Positions 47,301 through 59,100 of a stretch of 64,000 nt of DNA are shown in pieces. The stretch's first letter is position 1. Each line of letters starts with the position of its first letter. The notes beneath the pieces were generated by a model. The model was given only the letters and a program-made list of their open reading frames with translations, was not told where the DNA came from and did not search any database. Source of the DNA: Viola odorata (taxonomy: Eukaryota; Streptophyta; Magnoliopsida; Malpighiales; Violaceae); NCBI GenBank assembly GCA_963691705.1, contig OY829545.1:15389569-15453568 (forward strand), in the 5' to 3' direction. The translations under genes were made by a program, and so were the position numbers.

Positions 47301-50300
47301 ATGGCGAAAAACAAATGCAAGCAAAAAACCCCAAATCGAATGGCTTCCTCTGAAACCCCACCGCCACCGCCACAACAACAACAACAACCACCGGCCAGTA
47401 CCCGCGACGATCGAGAAGCAGAGAAACAAGAAGAAGAGACTTTCACCTACGCTATGCAACTCGCGAATGCTTCTGTCCTCCCTTTGGCCATGAAAACTGC
47501 CATTGATCTCGGCGTCTTTGAAATTTTGGCTGCCGCCGCCGGTGGTCTCACCGTCGCGGAGATTGCGGAGCGGATCCATACGCGAAACCCCGAAGCTCCG
47601 GCCATGTTGGACCGGATCCTGAGGCTTCTGGTGAGCCACCGAGTCGTTGGCTGTGATATGGATGATAACGTTGACCAGAGGAAGTACGGCTTGTCTGATG
47701 CGGGTAAATACTTCGCGCGTGACGACACTGGGGTTTCTTTGGCGCCGTTGTTGGCTCTCACTCTCGACAAAGTCTACTCCGATAGCTGGTTCGCCTCATT
47801 ACTTTAGTTTATTTTGTTATTAGATAACGTTTCTTTTTCAGGAGAATTTCCATTTCTTTATGTACATGAATTATTTAAATCCCAAATCTCTGCTTAGCGG
47901 AGATTATTTTAAGGAGAATGCTAAACAGGTTAACAAATTCAGGTTGACAAACAGGTTGACAGACGTGGCATAGCCACGTCATTAAAAATATTAATAAAAA
48001 ATACCCATTCATCCGTCGTCGTTTAGCACAAAGGAATAAAAATTTCCTTTCTTCCTCTCGCAGGCGCAGAGGGCAGGCACAGCACAGCAGCTTCATTTCA
48101 TTCTTCCTCTTCAATTCTTCATACAACTTCAACCTAAAAAAACCAATCTCAACCTAACCTAACATCCACCACCAAATCCGACCGCCACCACCAAATCCGA
48201 CACCCATAGCCACCAAATCCGTCATCCGCCACCAAATCCGACACCCACAGCCATCAAATCCGACACCCACAACCACCAAATCCGTCATCCGCCACCAAAT
48301 CCGACACCCACAGTCACGAAATCCGACACCCACAGCCAAATCCGACAGCCGCAGCCACCAAAATCGACAGATCCGACAGCCGCTTTTGCCATTTTTTACA
48401 TGTATGGCTGTTTTGCCAATTTTTCTGGGTTTTTCCATCTACTTCAACCTGTATACCTTTTTTAAATTGCTTTGATAAAAATGAGATGGCTGTTTTTTTT
48501 GGATTTTCGTTTTTCTTTTTCTGGAATGAATGTATGCTGATTTTTGGCCAATTAATGGTAAATAAAATAAATAAATAGTTTTTTTTGGGTAATTATTTAA
48601 TTAAGTAGTAATATGCTGATTTTTGGCCAATTAAGAAATGAAAGTGGGAAATTAAATAAATAAATAGGTTGAAGGTGTATGAAGAATTGAAGAGGAAGAA
48701 TGAAATGAAGCTGCTGTGCTGTGCCTGCCCTCTGCGCCTGCGAGAGGAAGAAAGGAAATTTTTATTCCTTTGTGCTAAACGACGACGGATGAATGGGTCA
48801 TTTTTTATTAATATTTTTAATGACGTGGCTATGCCACGTCTGTCAACCTGTTTGTCAACCTGAATTTGTTAACCTGTTTAGCATTCTCCTTATTTTAATG
48901 ATGATAGAGAGGCTGATTTTGGCTGTTCAGCGAATTTGTTATACAAATCTCGGCGGTTTCTTTCTCTTGTTAATAAAATGTTAATCCTAGTCTAAAGGGG
49001 TCAACCCTTGTGGTCACCTACCAATTATTGGTTACATCAAAATTAACAATAAATCAGTTCTTTGCAGCTGCATCATGTATTGAAAGACCCAATTTGTGTT
49101 TCTTAGGTGATCCTTTTGGTTGAGATGATTCTTCAATAGATGATAAAATTATGTTCGTTATAGTTTGAGTTGCCAACATATTATTGGGTCTATGTGTCAA
49201 ATTAGATTGGATTGGCTGTCAATCTTTCCTATTTGATTTTGTAGGTCACATCTGAAGGATGCAATTCTTGAAGGAGGAGTTCCGTTTAACAAGGCCCATG
49301 GTGCACATTTGTTTGATTACCCTGCTAGAGATGCTAGGTTCAGTCAAGTTTACAACACCGCGATGTTCAACCACACCACTCTGGTTTTCAAGAACATGCT
49401 TCGGAGATACAGTGGTTTTGAAAGCTGCAAGCAGATTGTTGATGTTGGGGGTGGAATTGGAGTGGCTCTTAGCTTAATTACTTCCAAATACCCTTCAATT
49501 AAGGGTATTAATTTCGACCTGCCTCATGTTATCAAGCACGCGCCTCCCTTTCCTGGTATGATTGGTACCATGCAAAACCTTTTTTTCCTTTTTTTTCCCA
49601 GTATTGTAATTTGTAAACTCTAATTTATTTATGAGCTTAAGGTGATATGGAACCGTTTCAGTGGTCAAGGTGCTCTGTATTGCATATTGCATATTGCATA
49701 TTGCATAACATGACACTATTGTGTCAACTCAATGCCGCTGTGTATTATATGACATAGATCCAGTGTATGAACAATGAAACTCTTTGGTGGTGTCTAAATT
49801 TTGATGCTAGATTGCACAAAAGGAGCCAGGATGGCCCTGTTGCGAGCTTATTTACAATTATCACTTGATTACAAGAGTTATTTATTGTGCAGGTGTGAAA
49901 CATGTTGAGGGAGATATGTTCAAAAGCGTTCCAAAAGGAGATGCCATTATTCTCAAGGTGAGCTACAAGCTAGCTTCCATGTTTCACTATTTATCATGAA
50001 TGGATTGAAGTACCCTTTTTCATTGTTTTCCTTGACCAGTATAGAAAAACTAAAATTTACAGCGCTAAATACGTTAGTTCTTCTTGATTTACCCCATGGG
50101 TTAAGATTGAAGTGATGAGGTATTCATATGTAACAGCACTGCCAATTGCATGTTTGTCAGTGTTGTCTCTTATGGAATTTCGTAATGCTTCCCAGCATTG
50201 TTACTTGTCATTCATTTGGTGCAATTATCTAAATTTTGATGACCGACGACTAATTTATATGTGGATGTTTTGCAGTGGATACTTCATGATTGGGATGATG

Positions 50301-50581
50301 AACACTGCCTAAAGCTGTTGAAGAACTGCTATCGGGCTCTTCCTGCTGACGGGAAGGTAGTAATTGTTGAGCAAATTCTTCCAATCTTTCCCGAGTCTTT
50401 TACTCTTGCTGCCCAGGACAAATCACAAGTTGATATGCTCTCACTTACTCAAAGCTCAGGAGGAAAGGAGAGACTGCAACATGAAATCTTTAAGTTAGCA
50501 GCCAGTGCTGGATTCCCTTGCGTCGCCTTTGCTTCTTATGTCCATCACTACTGGGTTTTAGAGTTTAGAAAAAAAAACTGA
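47301..50581 (+). CDS. Caffeic acid O-methyltransferase-like protein, copy 2
   Basis: Four exons (47301-47788, 49245-49555, 49893-49957, 50276-50581) give 1170 nt, 389 aa, in phase. It has a basic N-terminal extension followed by PPPPPQQQQQPPAS, absent from classical COMT. The dimerisation region follows (FTYAMQLANASVLPLAMKTA), then the SAM site (IVDVGGGIGVAL), [10 protein letters not shown] and the catalytic-His motif WILHDWDDEHC. Met at 47301 was used; a second Met (MASSETPPPPP) at 47341 aligns better with ordinary family starts and may be the true one. Exon sizes 2 and 3 (311 and 65 nt) equal those of copies 1 and 3, supporting tandem origin. Intron 1 hosts a Mutator-like MITE. The substrate is unknown. 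Confidence 0.92.
47913..48889. mobile_element. Mutator-like MITE with long terminal repeats in intron 1 of copy 2
   Basis: 977 bp with a perfect 9-bp duplication TTATTTTAA on both sides (47904-47912 and 48890-48898). The inverted arms are about 225 bp and nearly identical, starting GGAGAATGCTAAACAGGTTA. The centre (48168-48380) is a minisatellite of CCACCAAATCCGACACCCAC-type units, possibly acquired sequence. The near-identical arms suggest recent movement or strong arm homogenisation. Open frames inside it were not called. Confidence 0.92.
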
Positions 50582-52457
50582 AAACCTCAATTGTTTTCTG
50601 AAATTACACTAAAACTGGATGATGAGTTGTTTGGTGTTAACCTGCTATTAGAATTGGATAGGATATTTCCTATGTGATGTTGGATGTTGGGATATTATCG
50701 GTTTAGAGAATAGCATCACTGCTTTCTGACCTAGGTGATTCAGAACTTGATATTACACTTCTCCTTATGTTTCTTTTATTTCCTACACCCATTTTCGCTC
50801 CTGAATCCCTGTTATATACTACTCCCTCAGTTATGAAATATAATTTTTTTTTAATGATATACATGATTTTATTGATTGGACGATCCTTGTAGACTAATAA
50901 AATCATGCCACATTCTTATAGATACGATGACATGAAAAACTGTGACTAGTACATAGGGTCTGTTTACTAGAATTTTTCTAACTATCAGAAAAAATTCTAA
51001 GAAAAAAAATGTTACAAAAATTATTTACTTGCTATTTTTTTAGGGAGGTGGGTATTTTATTTTTTTCACTTATCTCATTTTTTTTTCTTATCATTATCTG
51101 TTACATTATATTTATGTTTATAATTATCCATTGCACTATACATTTAAAAAAAATATATATTGAGAATGAAAATTCGGTAAACATGTTTTTGATTTTTTGA
51201 TTTTTGTAAGAAAAACTTCTCTATCTGTATAGGTAAATATATTTGCTTCTATTACTGAAATATGCAATTAGAGAGATTTAGAAAAACTCATAATTTCTTT
51301 GTCTGATTGGGTTAAATTTTAATAAATTAAATTTTTTTAAGGTTGTAAGAAACAAACCGAGTTCAAAACTGATGAGTTGGGAGGTTTACGATTTTAAAAT
51401 TCAAACGGGGCAAGAGAAAATTGTAACCCAAGAATATTGGGATGTAATATATGGTATTTTTAATTTTATACAATGTAATTGTTGTAGTGTACACGTAAAC
51501 AATTCATGCAAATAAAATATCAAAATACTTATACTAAAAAAAGTATCATAATACTGATACAAATAAGGTATAGATCAAATAATATTTTAGATTATTAGTA
51601 AAAAAAGGAAAATATAAGATAATGAATAATTTATATTTTAATAAATGTATTCATTTTGGAAGAAAAAGGAACTTTATTTAATTTGATTAAGTTCATTAAT
51701 TTTTAAATTCTAAAAAAAAAACTAAATTTGAAGTCTAAAATGATAAGGTTAGGATATATTTTACAATTAATTTTCTAATTTTAAATGGAATTTATATTAA
51801 ATTTTATTTTGATAAAGTATATTAAATATCTAGAAAAAATCGGATCATATCTATAAATAAATACTAATTTACTAATTGTCTAAAATTAAATACTACAATA
51901 GACCTTGATTGCAAATCAAATAATTTTATCTATGGGTTTAAAATTTTATTTTTTGAATATGCATTAATTGTAAATTAAATTAAAAATGACTCTTTCTGTC
52001 ATTAATTAAACGTCGTTTTGGCTCCAATGATACATATTAAGAAAAATTATAAAAAAATTAAAAAAACAGTTTTTGAGCAGCAAGGCAATAAGGCGGGCGG
52101 TTCGGAAAGCAAACAAGGGCAGTTGAGCAGCTGAGAAAACAACTTTTTAGCAAAGCGTTAATTAATTTTGGGCACACATTTTTTGTTTAAAACGACATTT
52201 AAAGAAGGGAGTAATATATAAACATTAATTTATATAAAAATAAACGAATATGTTATCTATCCAGAAATGAATAGTATAGATGAAAAAGAATTAAAGTCTG
52301 GCTTATAAAAAAAAATCACTCTCTTCTCACAAACCGCTGCATTTTCCTGAAAAGCTGACGCCGGAAAAGAGAAGCAGTGAACTGTCTTTTCTTTTCTAAT
52401 AGAAGCGTTCATATCACACCACTAATTTAAAGACGTGTTAGTGTGTATATATATATA
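50582..52457. other. AT-rich spacer between methyltransferase copies 2 and 3
   Basis: No gene recognised. A lone CTCCCTCAG Stowaway-like end at about 50823 lacks its partner. The rest is AT-rich with poly-A/T runs. Confidence 0.4.
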
Positions 52458-52685
52458 CTCCCTCCGTTTTCAAATAATTATCGCTGGTTACTATTCATGT
52501 CGTTTTGTAAAATGGTCGGAATAGTAACTATATGATCTCGAAAAAGTCCGAAATTTTTACACAATGTATATTAATTCTTCACGCACATTGAAAAAATATT
52601 TCGAATTTTTTCGAGATCATATAGTTACTATTCCGGCCACCTTGAAATACGTGCTGAAATAGTAAAGTGTCAATTATTCAGAAAT
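52458..52685. mobile_element. Stowaway-type foldback with decayed right end, in copy 3 promoter
   Basis: Starts CTCCCTCCGTTTTCAAATAA after a TA. The interior folds on itself: GGAATAGTAACTATATGATC near 52518 pairs with GATCATATAGTTACTATTCC near 52614. The right terminus is only partly preserved (CAATTATTCAGAAA). It ends about 50 bp before the copy 3 start codon. Confidence 0.7.
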
Positions 52686-52737
52686 ATAAGATTAAAATCT
52701 GCTTTGAATTCTTTATTTTTACAGAGCTCAATCATCA

Positions 52738-54320
52738 ATGGGTTATAAAATCAAAAATAAGCAACACAAGCCGAATCGAATGGCCTCCCCTGCAACTCCA
52801 CCGCCTCCGTCTGCTGCCGACGAGCGAAAAGCGGAGGAGCAAGAACTGGACACTTTCACCTACGCGATGACACTGGCGAATGCTTCTGCCCTCCCTTTGG
52901 CCATGAAAACCGCCATCGATCTTGGCGTATTCGACATTTTGGCTAACGCCGGCGAGGAGCTCACTGTCGAGGAGATTGCGGACCGGATCCCTACCTGCAA
53001 CCCGGAAGCTCCGGCAATGTTGGACCGGATCCTGAGGCTCCTCGTGAGCCACCAAGTCGTTCTTTACTCCATGAAGGGTGTCGCGGGCCAGAGGAAGTAT
53101 CGCTTGACGGCTGTGGGTAAATACTTCGCTCGTGACGTGACTACTGGGGTTTCTTTGGCGCCGTTGATGGCTCTCACTCACGACGAAGTCTACTCCGACA
53201 GTTGGTTTGCCTCATTACTTTGTGCTTTGAACTTTATTTTTTTCAATCCTTCAGTTGCTTATGTAGTGAAACTGTAGAAATTAGTGTGCTATTTGATGCT
53301 AATTCGAAGAAGTAATTGTAGAATTTAGTGTGCTATTTGATGCTAATTCAAAGAAGTAATTGCAGAAATTAGTGTGCTATTTGATGTCAATTAGCTATAC
53401 AACTAATTTCTGTTCAATTCTTGGATGAGATGGGTTCTTCAACAATTGATAATTCTTTCATTGTATCCCCTAACATGTCCATATATGACTGCTTATCCTT
53501 ACTTTCTTGATTTGTAGGTTACAGCTGAAGGATGCAATTCTTGAAGGAGGAAAACCATTTAACAGGACCCATGGGATGCATTTGTTCAAGTACACTGCTA
53601 GAGATGCTAGGTTCAGTCAAGTTTACAATGCAGCAATGTTTAACCATACCGCTCTGGTCTTTAAGAAGCTGCTCCAGGTTTACACTCGTTTCCAGGGCTT
53701 GAAGCGGGTGGTTGACGTTGGTGGTGGCACTGGTGTTGCCCTTGGCTTACTCACTTCCAAATATCCTCACATTGAGGGTATTAATTTTGATTTGCCTCAT
53801 GTTATCCAGCATGCTCCCCCATTTCCTGGTATGTGTCAATTTCTGTGGTGTAATCTTTTTAGATTTTTTTTCCTTCCAGTTTCTTAGGTCAGAAACCTCT
53901 TATTCACTCGTGAGTTTGAATTTATGAGCTAGTTTTTGGGGTTTAAAATTTGTGTTATCAATCTCAAGCATTCAAGGTGATCTGTATGTTGCATTATGCA
54001 TAACATAACAGCATAGTATCACTTTGTCACTAATCAGTATGGGGCTGTTTCTGGGCTCAAGACTCTTGCCAACTTGAACAGAATAAGCCATGAATCCGTT
54101 GAAGTGGTTTTAGCATAGTATCACTTTGTCACTAATCAGTATGGGGCTGTTTCTGGCTCAAGACTCGTTCCCAACTTGAACAGAATAAGCCATGAATCCC
54201 CTGCTGTGGTTTGCTTATAAAGTAGCTAGATTATGAGTGGATAACTGTGGTGCAGGTGTGAAACATGTTGAGGGAGATATGTTCAAAAGCATTCCAAGAG
54301 GAGATGCAATTATTCTCAAG
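52738..54320 (+). CDS. Caffeic acid O-methyltransferase-like protein, copy 3, last exon not in assembly
   Basis: Three exons are present (52738-53204, 53518-53828, 54256-54320), in phase and with sizes matching copies 1 and 2. They encode the N-terminal extension (MASPATPPPPSAA), the dimerisation domain, the SAM site (VVDVGGGTGVAL), [18 protein letters not shown] and VKHVEGDMFKSIPRGD. The fourth exon, with the catalytic His (WILHDW...) and C-terminus, is missing. A 200-base run of N starts 64 nt after exon 3, and sequence beyond it is a CURT1B relic. Either the gap hides exon 4 or the gene is truncated. Intron 1 has three 44-bp tandem copies (53281, 53325, 53369) and intron 2 a 102-bp tandem pair (54010, 54112). 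Confidence 0.8.
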
Positions 54321-54384
54321 GTGAGTTATAGAGTTTGCTATCATTCACCCTGGTTTATCATGAATTCGTTGAAGTGGTTTTGTT

Positions 54385-54584
54385 NNNNNNNNNNNNNNNN
54401 NNNNNNNNNNNNNNNNNNNNNNNNNNNNNNNNNNNNNNNNNNNNNNNNNNNNNNNNNNNNNNNNNNNNNNNNNNNNNNNNNNNNNNNNNNNNNNNNNNNN
54501 NNNNNNNNNNNNNNNNNNNNNNNNNNNNNNNNNNNNNNNNNNNNNNNNNNNNNNNNNNNNNNNNNNNNNNNNNNNNNNNNNNNN
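54385..54584. other. Assembly gap, 200 N
   Basis: Exactly 200 undetermined bases, which looks like a fixed placeholder rather than a measured length. The sequence on the left edge (GAATTCGTTGAAGTGGTTTT) resembles the end of the intron 2 tandem copy (ATCCGTTGAAGTGGTTTT), so collapse in a repeat is plausible. Confidence 0.95.
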
Positions 54585-54672
54585 CCGATTATTTCACTGT
54601 GTGTCTTTTATTTTCTTAATCAATTACAATCAATTTGTGCAGCTCATACAATTTACCTGTCAGGTTTGAAAA
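54585..54672 (-). pseudogene. CURT1B relic (parts of last two exons)
   Basis: On the minus strand, TGGTTTTCAAACCTGACAG followed by GTAAAT matches the end of exon 5 of the intact CURT1B gene at 60641-60678. TTAAGAAAATAAAAGACACA and GTGAAATAATCGG match its exon 6, with small deletions and a shortened intron. The rest of this copy lies in the gap or is lost. Its position downstream of methyltransferase copy 3 mirrors the intact CURT1B behind copy 4. Confidence 0.8.
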
Positions 54673-55792
54673 CCATTGTCAGGTTTTTTTTTTTTTTTTT
54701 CCAATTATAGGATTAGAGTTGGGCCGACCGCTGATTTTTTATTTTTTGTTTTGTTTGCATGACTTGTCGGACTTCATCCATAAGGGAGAAGGAGCGTTGA
54801 ATTCAGTTTACGGTGGAGTTGATATCCCAAGCATGGAACTTGAACTCACATCGTCATAAAATGATGGACTTCTTGTTCTATGTTATTGTTTGTTATTGTA
54901 TTTTTTTTTTGGAAATTTTTGGTCTTGTTATAACTTTATAATTGAACAATCTAAATTACAATTATAACCTCTATCTTTTATTTTAAAAAATTATGACTTC
55001 AGGTTTTGTTTTAAAAAATATGTGTTTGATTTATTTAATGGGCTCGAATAGTGACACGCAAGGAGTTCTGAAATTTAGATATTGATTGATTTATAGAAAA
55101 AGATAATTAAATTTACATTTTAGTTATACTATTTTTAATTTATTAAATTACATTGTGTTATTTTGGTAATAGTTAGTAGTTACATCATTTATTTGTGAAA
55201 GATTAAAAATAAAAGATGCTTAGTAGTAGTAACTAAACTACGGTTGGGCGAAAAAACCGAAAACTCGAACTGATTCCCCGAACTAGACTGAACCGGGATG
55301 GTTCGGTTTGGGTTTTAAGTCGAAAAATAGTGGAATCAGAATCGAACCGAACTGTTCAAAAATAAATGGTTTAGTTTCGGTTCTATATATCATGCAATAC
55401 GGTTTACCCGAAATAAATGACGCTTTAATTTTTATCGTGAACTTATGTTTTGGCAAGGTAATGCGAATTTATGCGATGTGAGATAGGTTCAGCTCATTTA
55501 TTTGAGTTTTAATTAGTATTTTTTTCTTTTCTCGTTAAATTCTGAAACCATGTGACTAATTAAAAACTTTCAGAAATTTCACCTATATAATTCGAAATCG
55601 AACCGAAACTAAATGATTCTAGTACTGTTTGGTTCTAATTTTAAAAATACAATTACTCGAAACCGAACTGAACCGGTTCTAAATTTTAATTATAATTTTA
55701 TTCTGTCCAAATTCGAACTGAAACGCATTGTACCCAGCTTTACTAGTAAGTAGTAAGTATATGAAAGATTACAAGTGGAACTATATTTAATA
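54673..55792. other. Spacer with decayed repeat
   Basis: No gene recognised. About 55240-55745 is rich in ACCGAAC/TTCGGTT motifs like the hAT-like element at 29513, but its ends do not form a convincing inverted pair. Confidence 0.4.
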
Positions 55793-56006
55793 CTACCTCC
55801 GTTTTTTTTTTAAACGTCATTACGCAAAACGGGGTGGTCCGAATGATTCACTATTTGACCTCAAAAAATTTCGTTCTTTTTTTTGAACGTACGTTTAAGA
55901 TTTAGGTACGTTCAAAAAAAAGAACGAAATTTTTTGAGATCAAATAGTGAGTCATTCGGATCACCCTGTTTTGCGTAATGACGTTTAAAAAAAACGAAGG
56001 GAGTAG
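55793..56006. mobile_element. Near-perfect foldback MITE in copy 4 promoter
   Basis: 214 bp between TA dinucleotides (55791-55792, 56007-56008) that folds almost end to end. AAACGTCATTACGCAAAACG on the left pairs with CGTAATGACGTTT on the right, and the loop centres near 55895. Stowaway-like by target and size. It ends 190 bp before the copy 4 start codon. Confidence 0.85.
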
Positions 56007-56196
56007 TATTTCACAGCAATTAATATTAGTGACAAGCATGACAAGCATTTGACAGAAAATTGCCAAAACTAAAACAGAACAGTCCTTTTGGAGCGACTGA
56101 TGGCTGTAAGGCGTAAGCGCCGAACCAATAAAATGGGCGTCTATCAGTGTTCTGCTCTCTGGTCTCTACTCTTCCTTTTCAAGTTTGAACTGCAAA

Positions 56197-59100
56197 ATGG
56201 CGAAAACCCAAAAACACCGCCCAAATCGGACGAATTCCTCTGAATCCCCACCACCACCACCAGCCAGTACCGACAATCGACAAGCCGAGGAACAAGAACG
56301 AGAGACTTTTACCTACGCCATGCAACTCGCGAGTGCTTCTGTCCTCCCTCTGGCCTTGAAAACCGCCATTGATCTTGGCATCTTTGATATTTTAGCTGCC
56401 GCCGACGTTCTCACCGCCGCGGAGATTGCGGAGCGGATCCCCACCCGAAACCCCGAAGCGCCGGCCTTGCTGGACCGGATCCTGAGGCTGCTTGTGAGCC
56501 ACCGAATGGTTTGTTGTGAGATGAAGGCCAATGTTGACCGGAGGAAGTACTGCTTGTCTACTACGGGTAAATACTTTGCGCGTGACGAGACTGGGGTTTC
56601 TTTGGCGCCGTTCTTGGCTCTAACCCTCGACAAAGTCTACTCCGATAGCTGGTTCGCCTCATTGCTTTAGTTTATTTAATTACTAGATACTCTTCTTTTT
56701 CAGCTGAATTTCCATTTGTTTATGTACATGCTGAACTGAGATTAGTTTAAAGACGACGGAGAAAGTAAAAAATTGGCACCTGCACTTGCATTGATCGACT
56801 AATTTGGCACCTCATTCGGTCAAACGATTTAAAAGACACCTCCACTTGACTAATATGACACTTTTGACACTCGTTATTGACACCGTTCCTCCTCCACCAT
56901 TAACTGCTAATGTGGCATGTCACGTCATCATGGCATGCCACGTCTGAAAAATAATATAATTAATTTTAAAAAATTCATAAAAAAATATAATTAATTTTAA
57001 AAATTCAAAAAAAAAATATAATAAATTATAAAAATTCAGAAATTTAATTTAATTAATTATAAAAATTATAAAAATACTTTAATTAATTTTAAAAATTCAG
57101 AAAAATAATATAATTGATTTAAAAAATTCTAAAAAATAATATAATTAATTTTAAAAATTCTGAAAAATAATGTAATTAATTTCAAAAATTCAGAAAATAA
57201 TTTAATTAATTTTCAAATTTTCAGAAAAATAATGTAATTAATTTTAAAAATTCAGAAAAATAATTTAATTAATTTTAAAAATCCAAAAAAATATTGTAAT
57301 TAATTTTTAATTTCTTGGGTTGATTTTCATATTTAGTTTATACTTGGGTTTGCCGAATCGGCAGCGGGGGATGGTGTTCCCACTCCGATTTTGACGCCAA
57401 ATTTGTTGTGGCGGTGGTGTGGTGGTGATCTGCTGAGAAGCATGTGGTGTGGTGGTGGTGCTCTAGATCTGCTACAACGGTACAGACTATTGTAGTTGCC
57501 GGTTATGGTAGGAGCTCCAGCGGACTTGGGTTTCCAGCCGCTGGTCATGAAAATTATTAATTTTCTGGGTAGATCTTCATATTTAGTTTATGCTTGGGTT
57601 TGCCGAATCAGCAGTGGGGGGGTGGTGTTCCCACTCCAATTCCGGCGTTTCCAGCCACTAGTCATGAAAACTAATTACATTTCTGCGTTTTTTAAATTAA
57701 TCACAGTATTTTTCTATAATTTAAAAATTAATTAAAGTATTTTTTGAATTTTTAAAATTAATAACATTATTTTTAAAAAAAATTAAAATTAATTATATTA
57801 TTTTTTTGAATTTTTAAAATTAATAATATTAATTTTATGAATTTTTAAAATTAATTATATTATTTTTCTGAATTTTTAAAATTAATTAAAGTATTTTTTA
57901 TAATTTTTATAATTAATTAAATTAAATTTTTAAATTTTTTAAAATTAATTACATTATTTTTCTGAATTTTTATAATTAATTATATTATTTTTCAGATGTG
58001 GCATGCCACGTCATCAACAGTCATCATGTTGGTGACGTGTTATGCCACGTGGCATGACACGTCAGCAGTTAACGGTGGAGGACGGACGGCGTCAATGACG
58101 AGTGTCAAAAGTGTCATATTAGTCAAGTGGAGGTGCCTTTTAAATCGTTTGACCGAAGGAGGTGCCAAATTAGTCAATCAATACAAGTGCAGGTGCCAAT
58201 TTCTGACTTTTCCTTTTGGTCACATTCGTCCAATTTTCTTTCTTTGTTTTTGTTTTTGTTGCGGAAAGGTGTTACCTTGGTTCGATTCAGTCTGTAACTA
58301 TGCGAGATACTTTTTGTTTGACGGGCATATGTTATTTGCATCAAAATTGCCAAGAAATCAGTTATTTGTGAGGAAATTAGAAGGAATTGTTTTTCTTCCG
58401 CAGTCTTTCGGTTGAGATGATTCTTTAATAGATGTCATATTTTGAGCTACCAACATATAGTGTTCTATGTGTAACATTAGTTTGGATTGGCTGCTAATCT
58501 TCCCTGTGTGATCTCGTAATCGTAGGTCACAGCTGAAGGATGCAATTCTTCGTGGGAGAAGTCCATTTAACAGGGTCCATGGTGCACATTTGTTTGATTA
58601 TTCTGCTACAGATGCTAGGTTCAGTCAAGAAGTTTACAACACGGCAATGTTCAGCCACACTTCTCTGGTCTTCAAGAAGATGCTTCAGAAATACAATGGT
58701 TTTGAAAGCTGCAAGCAGGTTGTTGATGTTGGAGGTGGAATTGGACTGACCCTTAGCTTAATTACTTCCAAATACCCCTCCATTAAGTGTATTAATTTCG
58801 ATCTGCCTCATGTTATCCAAAATGCGCCTCCCTTTCCTGGTATGATGTCAATTTCCATGCGAAACATTTTTCATTTTTCCCAGTATTGCAATTGGTGAAT
58901 TCTCTCATTTATTTATGAGCTTATTATGGGGATATGGAGTCAATTCAGTGGTCAAGGTGCTCCACATTGCATACTGCATAACATGTGTATTACACTGTTT
59001 CTGCATACCACAGATATCCAGGTATATAAACAATGGAACTCTCTGTTGGTGTCTAAATTCTTATGCTAAATTGAACAAAAGTAGCCGTTGTGAACTTATG

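Noticed and set aside
48154..48438. 94-aa open frame rich in Gly, Trp and Asp (minus)
   Set aside because: Produced by the CCGACACCCACAG-type minisatellite inside the Mutator-like MITE.
54237..54710. Open frames crossing the N gap
   Set aside because: They are read through undetermined bases, so the continuity is artificial.
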